Source: Chloroflexota bacterium | GTDB taxonomy: Bacteria; Chloroflexota; Anaerolineae; Anaerolineales; DRMV01 | Assembly (NCBI GenBank): GCA_013153335.1 | Contig: JAADEP010000212.1 | Coordinates: 1-11,349 of the forward strand | Reading direction: 5' to 3' | Length of the DNA stretch: 11,349 bases | Program-made: the position numbers and the translations under genes | In this document: positions 6,361-11,349 of the stretch, piece after piece | How positions within the stretch are numbered: the first letter of the stretch is position 1 | How the letters are laid out: every line of letters begins with the position of its first letter | The notes under the pieces: generated by a model | The model's database searches: none | Told to the model about the DNA's origin: nothing | The model's input: only the letters and a program-made list of their open reading frames with translations

Positions 6361-7149
6361 ATGCGGATCGACGTCTTCACCTTGTTCCCCGAGGTCTTTG
6401 AGCCATATTTGAACCTGAGCATTTTGGCCCGGGCCCGCGAGCGCGGACTTTTGGACGTGCATCTTTATAACATCCGCGATTGGACCACCGACAAACACCG
6501 TACCGTGGACGACGAGCCTTACGGCGGCGGAGGGGGGATGGTTATGAAGCCCGAGCCCATCTTCGCCGCGGTGGAAGATGTACTAGGCCGGCCCCCGCGT
6601 GCGCCCGTTATCCTGATGACGCCCCAAGGCCGACCGTTCACCCAAGAGGTCGCGTGGCAACTCAGCCGTTTGCCCCGCATCGCGCTGATCGCAGGACGAT
6701 ATGAAGGGCTGGACGAGCGCGTGCGCGAGCATTTGGTCACCGACGAGCTCTCCATCGGCGATTACGTCCTGACCGGCGGCGAGCTCCCGGCGCTGGTGGT
6801 GATCGACGCGGTGACCCGCCTGCTGCCCGGCGTGCTGGGGGATCCTGACGCGCCGTTGAAGGATTCGTTCAGCCAGGGCCTGCTCGAACACCCCCACTAC
6901 ACCCGGCCCGCGGTCTTTCGAGGTTGGTCCGTCCCTGAGGTGCTGCGCTCGGGTGACCACGCGCGCATCGCACGTTGGCGCCGCGAACAATCCTTGCGCC
7001 GCACATGGGAGCGCCGTCCGGACCTCTTGGCGCGCGCCCCGCTCACACCCGAGGACCGGGCTTATCTGGCTACGCTGGGCTGGCGTGAGCGGTCCAAGCC
7101 CGCGTCTTCGGCATCAGACGCCGAAGCTCCCGAGTCCTCGACGAATTAA
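6361..7149 (+). CDS. trmD: tRNA (guanine-N1-)-methyltransferase TrmD
   Basis: TrmD methylates N1 of G37 next to the anticodon in tRNAs reading CNN, CGG and similar codons, using S-adenosylmethionine, and prevents +1 frameshifting. The 262-residue protein begins MRIDVFTLFPEVF, then has DDEPYGGGGGMVMKPEP, IAGRYEGLDERV, and the knot segment SIGDYVLTGGELPALVVIDAV, followed by RLLPGVLG, LLEHPHYTRP and WRREQSL with RRPDLL. All are diagnostic for TrmD, which acts as a homodimer. The C-terminal 20 or so residues are a low-complexity Ser/Ala/Glu tail beyond the family core. GGAG at 6350-6353 serves the ATG. The usual partners rpsP, rimM and rplS are not adjacent; ribF is. Confidence 0.97.
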   Translation: MRIDVFTLFPEVFEPYLNLSILARARERGLLDVHLYNIRDWTTDKHRTVDDEPYGGGGGMVMKPEPIFAAVEDVLGRPPRAPVILMTPQGRPFTQEVAWQLSRLPRIALIAGRYEGLDERVREHLVTDELSIGDYVLTGGELPALVVIDAVTRLLPGVLGDPDAPLKDSFSQGLLEHPHYTRPAVFRGWSVPEVLRSGDHARIARWRREQSLRRTWERRPDLLARAPLTPEDRAYLATLGWRERSKPASSASDAEAPESSTN

Positions 7150-7241
7150 GGCAATGCGCAAGCGGGTGCACGCAAAGGTTCTAGAAACAGCCAAGCGACG
7201 AGGGGGAGCGAAAAGGGCAGTTGCTGTTGGCGCCCGCCCCG

Positions 7242-7262
7242 CCGCGGGCTGGAAGCCCGCGG
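7242..7262. other. Perfect 9-bp GC stem-loop after trmD
   Basis: Positions 7242-7250 (CCGCGGGCT) pair perfectly with 7254-7262 (AGCCCGCGG) around a 3-nt GGA loop. It begins 92 bp after the trmD stop. There is no U tract after it, so it is not a canonical terminator, but a hairpin this stable may still stop transcription from either side or protect 3' ends. Its right arm is the start of the first 105-bp repeat. Confidence 0.5.
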
Positions 7263-7353
7263 TTAGGATAAAATTGCGCGCGAACCATCCGGCCCAACGT
7301 GCGGGGACGCATGACCAACGGCGAGGATAGCGGGCGGGTTCCGCCGCCCGCGG
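7249..7353. repeat. 105-bp direct repeat, copy 1
   Basis: It aligns without gaps to 7384-7488, giving a 135-bp period. Conserved blocks are CTGGAAGCCCGCGG at the start, a TTGCGCGCGAA block in the middle, TCCGGCC, and GGATAGCGGGCGGGTTC before a closing CCCGCGG. Between them the copies differ at scattered sites. The end folds as a hairpin with an 8-bp stem, 7330-7337 with 7344-7351. Confidence 0.75.
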
Positions 7354-7383
7354 CCATGGGTGCGCTCGCGTGCCGCAGCGCCG

Positions 7384-7488
7384 CTGGAAGCCCGCGGCTA
7401 GTATAAATTTGCGCGCGAATTGTCCGGCCTAACGCGCGGGCGCGCATAACAGACGGCGGGGATAGCGGGCGGGTTCAGACGCCCGCGG
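7384..7488. repeat. 105-bp direct repeat, copy 2
   Basis: This is the second copy of the 105-bp unit, ungapped relative to 7249-7353. Its terminal hairpin is kept (7465-7471 with 7480-7486), although the arms have drifted. The opening hairpin of copy 1 is mostly lost because the left arm lies outside the unit. The sequence just after it (7502-7520) again resembles the end of copy 1 (7340-7359), suggesting a third, truncated unit. Confidence 0.75.
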
Positions 7489-7520
7489 GTCAAGCGCGAG
7501 TCCCGCCGCCCGCGGCATGG

Positions 7521-7548
7521 GCTTCGACAAGATTTGCCTGCACCCTGC
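7521..7548 (+). repeat. Dispersed 28-bp repeat, copy 2
   Basis: It matches 67-94 at 24 of 28 bases. It lies immediately after the GC repeat block and 9 bp before the stop codon of the FtsK gene on the other strand. Both copies are intergenic and in the same orientation within the window. Confidence 0.6.
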
Positions 7549-7557
7549 GCAAGCCCG

Positions 7558-9855
7558 TCATTTGGGCACTTGGAAGGGCACTTCTGGGTCCCAAAGGACA
7601 TCCCGCTCGCGGGAGCCGTTCTTCGGCGGGCCGACGACGCCCACCTCCTCCAGCTGTTCCATAAGGCGCGCCGCGCGCGGATAGCCGATGCGCAACCGGC
7701 GCTGCAACAGCGTCGTGTGCGCCCGACCGGTCTCAATGACCAGGCGCGCGGCTTGCTCCAAGAGCGGATCCCAGCGTGGGCCTTCTTCTTTGGCCCGCAA
7801 GAGCGCTTCCCAAGGGGCCGCGGCCGCGCGTGGCTCGCCCTCGGCGCTCGCGTGCTGTTGCCACCAGGTCATCACGCGCTGGATCTCCTCTTCGTCAACC
7901 CACACCCCTTGGGCTCGAATGGGCGCGGGCGCGTCCGGAGGCCGAAAGAGCATATCCCCCCGGCCCAAGAGGTGCTCCGCGCCCGGCGTGTCGAGAATGA
8001 CCCGACTATCGACCGACGAGGCCACGGCAAAAGCCAGCCGGGCGGGGAAGTTGGCCTTGATCAGCCCCGTGATCACGTCGGTGCTGGGGCGCTGGGTCGC
8101 GATCATGAGGTGAATCCCAGTGGCCCGAGCCAACTGGGCCAGGCGAATAAGCGCGGTCTCGGTGCTCTCAGGCGCTTGCATCATGAGGTCCGCGAGCTCG
8201 TCGACCATGATGACGATGTAGGGTAAAGGCTCCTCGGCCTTGCGGTTATAACCGGCCAAATCGCGTACGCGGGCTTTTTCGAACAGCGTATAGCGGCGCT
8301 GCATTTCAGCCACAGCCCATTGCAGCGCGACCAAGATGCGTTCAGGGTCGGTTTCAACCTGGCCCAGGATGTGAGGCAGGCCCGCGAACCGGCTCAACTC
8401 CACGCGTTTCGGGTCGAGCAAAATGAGCCGCAACCGATCGGGCGTGTTGTTCATCACCAGGTTGATCACCATCGACCGCAGAAAGACCGACTTGCCCGAA
8501 CCGGTCGCGCCCGCGATGAGCAGATGGGGCATGGCGGCCAGGTCGGCGACCAGAGGCTCGCCTGAGACCTGCCGGCCCAAGGCCAAAGCCAAGGGCGAGT
8601 TCACCCGGGCGAAGGCTTCGCTTTCCAGCAGAGGGCGTAAGCGCACCAAGCGCGCCTTGGGGTTGCGCACCTCGATGCCGATATAGGGCCGCCCGGGCAC
8701 CGGCGCCTGGATGCGCAAGCGCTCGGCAGCCAAGGCCAAAGCCAAATCGCGCTGCAAGCGCACAATTTGCGCGACCCGCACCTTCTGGCGCTGCATCTCG
8801 CCGTCTGGGCCGGGCTTTTCGATATACCCCGGTTCGAGCGCGAATTGCACGACCGTGGGTCCCACCTGCACGCCCACAACCCGGGCCGGGATGTCGAATT
8901 CGGCCAGGGTCTTCTCCAAAATGGCCGCCATACGTTGAATCTGCGCCTGGTCTGTGCGCCCCCGTGCTTCAGGCTTGAGCAACGTGAGCGGCGGCAGATC
9001 CTTGCCCCGTTTCCGCGCCGCGCGGCCCCGGGCGCGTTTGGACGAAGCCGAGGCGGGAGCATATTGGATGCGCAAACGCGTTTTGCGAACTTGGGGAACG
9101 GTCTCGCGGCGCGACGCGGTCGAAGTCGCGGACGAGGTCTGCTTCGAACCCGTGTGCGAGGAGCTGGCCTCAGGAGCTGGCGCGACGTCAGTCGGTTGCG
9201 CGCTCGCCGTGGGCGTTGGAGCTCGCGGCGTTGCGGATAGCGCGCGCGCCCATTCGCGGCCGCGCGCGAGCCAGGCGGGCAGCCAACCCATCCCCCAGGC
9301 CGCGAAGACCGCGATGAAGAAGGGCAACACCACCAGCCCGACCTCGCGCGGCATCACCGCGGTCACCAGGCGGGCCAAGCCCCAACCTATGACGCCGCCG
9401 TCATAGCCCTGGGCGACCCGCTCCAAATCCAGGCCCCCGCGCAGTCCCAACCACGCGAGCCACGAAGCCAGGGCAAGTTCCCAAGCCAGAACCCGATCCC
9501 AATGAATGCGGGGGTGTTGCCCCGCGGCCCAGAGGAGCAACCCCAGGCCAGCCCAGGCCAAGAGCATCACGACCGCGAAGCTGCCCAACCCCAGGGCCTT
9601 ACGTAGCGCGACCACCCAAAGCCGAAGCAGCCATCCGGCCCCTGAGCTCGGCGTTGCCGCGCTATATTGCACCAGGCCGATCGCGGTCAACAAGGCCCAG
9701 GTGAAGAGCCCCAACCCAAGTCCGTTGCCCACCCAACGGTGCCAACGCGCCTGAGACTCGGGCTCGAGGGCCTCGGGCGATACCACCGCATCGTCCGGTG
9801 GCTCGTTGAGAAAGGGCAAGGGCGGCTGGGTATCGCTCCGCTCTTCGGGCGTCAT
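7558..9855 (-). CDS. ftsK: DNA translocase FtsK/SpoIIIE
   Basis: The 765-residue protein is a membrane-anchored ATP-driven DNA pump that clears chromosome ends from the division septum. Residues about 44-195 hold four or five hydrophobic helices (near 45-65, 90-111, 122-140, 172-195, and a weaker one near 153-168). A Pro/Ser/Thr-rich linker (about 205-260) and a basic patch near 270-285 follow. The motor has the alpha-domain segment EFDIPARVVGVQVGPTV, Walker A GATGSGKS at 449-456, LLDPKRVEL, Walker B VIMVDELADL with Asp552-Glu553, and ATQRPSTDVITG. Residues from about 696 form the gamma winged-helix domain (DPLLEQAARLV, RLRIGYPRAARLMEQLE) that reads chromosome polarity sequences. Size matches Gram-positive SpoIIIE rather than long E. 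coli FtsK. GGGAG lies 7 nt before the ATG. It is 19 bp behind the sugar dehydrogenase gene. Confidence 0.95.
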   Translation of the reverse strand: MTPEERSDTQPPLPFLNEPPDDAVVSPEALEPESQARWHRWVGNGLGLGLFTWALLTAIGLVQYSAATPSSGAGWLLRLWVVALRKALGLGSFAVVMLLAWAGLGLLLWAAGQHPRIHWDRVLAWELALASWLAWLGLRGGLDLERVAQGYDGGVIGWGLARLVTAVMPREVGLVVLPFFIAVFAAWGMGWLPAWLARGREWARALSATPRAPTPTASAQPTDVAPAPEASSSHTGSKQTSSATSTASRRETVPQVRKTRLRIQYAPASASSKRARGRAARKRGKDLPPLTLLKPEARGRTDQAQIQRMAAILEKTLAEFDIPARVVGVQVGPTVVQFALEPGYIEKPGPDGEMQRQKVRVAQIVRLQRDLALALAAERLRIQAPVPGRPYIGIEVRNPKARLVRLRPLLESEAFARVNSPLALALGRQVSGEPLVADLAAMPHLLIAGATGSGKSVFLRSMVINLVMNNTPDRLRLILLDPKRVELSRFAGLPHILGQVETDPERILVALQWAVAEMQRRYTLFEKARVRDLAGYNRKAEEPLPYIVIMVDELADLMMQAPESTETALIRLAQLARATGIHLMIATQRPSTDVITGLIKANFPARLAFAVASSVDSRVILDTPGAEHLLGRGDMLFRPPDAPAPIRAQGVWVDEEEIQRVMTWWQQHASAEGEPRAAAAPWEALLRAKEEGPRWDPLLEQAARLVIETGRAHTTLLQRRLRIGYPRAARLMEQLEEVGVVGPPKNGSRERDVLWDPEVPFQVPK

Positions 9856-9874
9856 GCTCGTGCTCCCAAACCGA

Positions 9875-11173
9875 CTACTCCCGGGGCTCTAAGCGCAAGA
9901 TGGCCCCCGTACCATAGTCGGCCAGGTAGACTTCGCCGTTCGCGTCGCGGCCAAAGGTCGAGATCAAGTGCTGGGTCTCCCACAGAACCTGGCTCTTCCA
10001 TTCGCCCGCGGGGGTTTGAATCAAGCCCCATATGCGGCCGGAACAAAAATCGCCGTAAAGATAGACCCCTTGCAGTTCGGGCAGCGCGCGGCCCCGATAG
10101 ACTTCGCCGCCCGTGACCGAACAGCCCATGTCGTGCCCATATTCCACAACCGGGAAGATCAACGTCAGCCCCGGGGGCGGCGTGTCTTCAAACGGATGCA
10201 TCCCTTCGTAGTAATCCCAACCGAAATTGGGTCCTGGCGGCGCGTCCGCAGGCCAGTAATTGACCTCTTCCCACAAATTTTGCCCCACATCCGCGATGTA
10301 CAGCGCGCCCGTCAACGGATCGAACGCGTAACGCCAGGGGTTACGCAAGCCCAAGGCCCAAATTTCGGGCCGTCCGCCCTGGCCATCCGCATAGGGGTTA
10401 TCCGGCGGAATGGCGTACGGCTCGCCGTGGTCTACGTCGATGCGCAACATCTTACCCAGCAGTTCGTGCGGATTTTGCGCTCGGTCTTCGGGATCGCCGG
10501 CCGCGCCGCCGTCCCCCAAACCGATGTAGAGATAGCCATCGGGCCCGAAGGCCAGATGGCCCCCGTTGTGGTTGCCGTAAGGCTGCTCAACGTAAAGGAT
10601 GCGCGTTTCGGTCTCTGGGTCGGCAACCCGGGCGTCGGGCTGGTCAAGGGTGAACCGCGCGACCACGGTATTGCCTTCCAGGTCGGTGTAGTTGACGAAA
10701 AACACGCCGTTTTCGGCGAAATTCGGGTGGAACGCGAACCCAAGTAGACCTTGTTCCGGTTGGGACGAGCCCACGCGGTCGGTGAGGTCTAAGAACGGTT
10801 CGGTCGCGAGCTGCCCGCGCTCCCAGAGCCGCGCGCGGCCGGCCCGTTCTAAGATGATGAGGCGTTCAGGATCGCCCGGCCAGCCCACGATGCTGGTCGG
10901 CTGGTTGACCTGCGCGATCACGCGCCATTGCGTGCGCTCGTGCAGATCCGTCGGCAGCGTGAGGGGCCATGGCCACGCGGTCGGCATTGGCGTGGGTTGC
11001 GATGTGGTCGCGCGGGGCGAAGGCGAGGGCGAGATTGCCGCGAGGGTCGCGACGGGCGTTGGGCTCGACTGGGGCGCCGAGGTGGCTGAAGGCCGCGCGG
11101 TCGGCGCGGGGGGACGCGCGCATGCAAACGCGAACGCGAGTCCAACCAAAGGCAAGAGCCATCGAATCTGCAT
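9875..11173 (-). CDS. Lipoprotein sugar dehydrogenase, glucose/sorbosone dehydrogenase (PQQ-dependent type)
   Basis: The 432-residue product is a six-bladed propeller dehydrogenase of the GSDH family, resembling soluble aldose sugar dehydrogenase (YliI/Asd type). Residues 1-17 are a hydrophobic signal and Cys18 follows AFA, a lipobox, so the protein is predicted to be lipid-anchored outside the membrane. Residues 19-70 are a Pro/Ser/Thr-rich tether. The catalytic part starts near 82 and shows EQGLLGFAFHP (140-150), YGNHNGGHLAFGPDGYLYIG (199-218) with the probable catalytic His202, LGKMLRID, ALGLRNPWRYAFDP (273-286), DVGQNLWEEVN and PNFGWDYYEG. PQQ as cofactor follows from the family and is not proven; no PQQ synthesis genes are in view. 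I chose the ATG at 11173 because AGGAGG is at 11180-11185, 6 nt upstream, and it puts the signal peptide first; a frame opening at 11284 would bury it. Confidence 0.9.
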   Translation of the reverse strand: MQIRWLLPLVGLAFAFACARPPAPTARPSATSAPQSSPTPVATLAAISPSPSPRATTSQPTPMPTAWPWPLTLPTDLHERTQWRVIAQVNQPTSIVGWPGDPERLIILERAGRARLWERGQLATEPFLDLTDRVGSSQPEQGLLGFAFHPNFAENGVFFVNYTDLEGNTVVARFTLDQPDARVADPETETRILYVEQPYGNHNGGHLAFGPDGYLYIGLGDGGAAGDPEDRAQNPHELLGKMLRIDVDHGEPYAIPPDNPYADGQGGRPEIWALGLRNPWRYAFDPLTGALYIADVGQNLWEEVNYWPADAPPGPNFGWDYYEGMHPFEDTPPPGLTLIFPVVEYGHDMGCSVTGGEVYRGRALPELQGVYLYGDFCSGRIWGLIQTPAGEWKSQVLWETQHLISTFGRDANGEVYLADYGTGAILRLEPRE

Positions 11174-11192
11174 GCAGCGCCTCCTGCGCAAT

Positions 11193-11349
11193 TTAGCGTT
11201 CTCGCGAAGACCGTACACGGCCTTCCACAACCGGGCCATCGTCCTCGACCCCGCGCGTTCCTTTGAGGTGGCGACGATGCTCATCCACCACGTGCTTCGG
11301 CGCGAGGTAAACGAACAACCCCAGGGCCATGAGGAAGAACGTCATGTCG
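11193..11349 (-). CDS. 3' end of a membrane protein of unknown function (partial)
   Basis: The frame is open from the right edge of the window to a TAA at 11193-11195. It reads D-MTFFLMALGLFVYLAPKHVV, then a charged tail DEHRRHLKGTRGVEDDGPVV and EGRVRSSRER. One hydrophobic helix is followed by about 35 charged residues, presumably cytosolic. It could be the end of a longer protein or a 50-residue protein starting at the ATG at 11343-11345; no ribosome site can be checked because the window ends 4 bp before that ATG. The sugar dehydrogenase gene starts 19 bp after its stop, with its ribosome site in the gap, which favours a real co-transcribed gene. I do not recognise the family. Confidence 0.5.
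   Translation of the reverse strand, partial: DMTFFLMALGLFVYLAPKHVVDEHRRHLKGTRGVEDDGPVVEGRVRSSRER

Larger units (their letters stand above)
7150..7557. other. Repeat-bearing region between convergent genes
   Basis: This 408-bp stretch separates the 3' ends of trmD (+) and the FtsK gene (-). I find no gene in it; short open frames here are shadows of GC-rich repeats. It contains two direct repeats of 105 bp, a third partial match to their end, several GC hairpins, and a copy of the 28-bp repeat found at 67-94. No hairpin is followed by a T tract on either strand, so termination here would need Rho or an atypical hairpin. Confidence 0.75.

Noticed and set aside
7150..7557. CRISPR array or intrinsic terminator
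   Set aside because: There are only two full repeats, 105 bp long and divergent, with no short identical repeats alternating with unique spacers. The hairpins lack T tracts on both strands.

Overview
This window is GC-rich bacterial chromosome with compact, mostly co-directional gene clusters. Coenzyme F420 biosynthesis genes (cofD, cofC), an LLM-type oxidoreductase, an actinobacterial-type GH5 endoglucanase, a Cys-anchored lipoprotein sugar dehydrogenase and GC-rich intergenic repeats together suggest Chloroflexota (Anaerolineae, Thermoflexus or Thermomicrobia-like), possibly a thermophile. An actinobacterium is the main alternative. The lineage is an inference from gene content and style; no rRNA gene or taxonomic marker was compared.

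Layout. Positions 1-455 are AT-richer and hold no gene I can support, but they contain one copy of a dispersed 28-bp repeat and a good extended -10 promoter at 414-422. Positions 456-5342 (+) form a probable operon: a HIT-domain hydrolase, cofD, cofC, an LLM-class (probably F420-dependent) oxidoreductase, and a membrane-anchored GH5 endoglucanase with an unrecognised cytoplasmic N-terminal domain. Positions 5402-7149 (+) hold ribF (FMN/FAD synthesis) and trmD (tRNA m1G37 methyltransferase). Positions 7150-7557 are a gene-free stretch between convergent gene sets. It carries two 105-bp direct repeats with a 135-bp period, several GC hairpins, and the second copy of the 28-bp repeat. Positions 7558-11349 (-) hold, in transcription order, the 3' end of a small or truncated membrane protein, a lipoprotein sugar dehydrogenase of the glucose/sorbosone dehydrogenase family, and an FtsK/SpoIIIE DNA translocase. 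These are spaced by only 19 bp and are probably co-transcribed.

How the genes fit together. CofC activates a phospho-C3 acid with GTP and CofD transfers that moiety to the deazaflavin Fo, giving F420-0 (or its dehydro form). The LLM oxidoreductase next door is a natural consumer of F420. RibF makes the other flavin cofactors. FtsK and TrmD are housekeeping genes. GH5 and the sugar dehydrogenase are both predicted to work outside the membrane on carbohydrates. The least expected object is the GH5 protein: a surface cellulase domain tied through one membrane helix to an intracellular domain of unknown function, encoded within a cofactor operon. I see no CRISPR array, phage, transposase or defence system.
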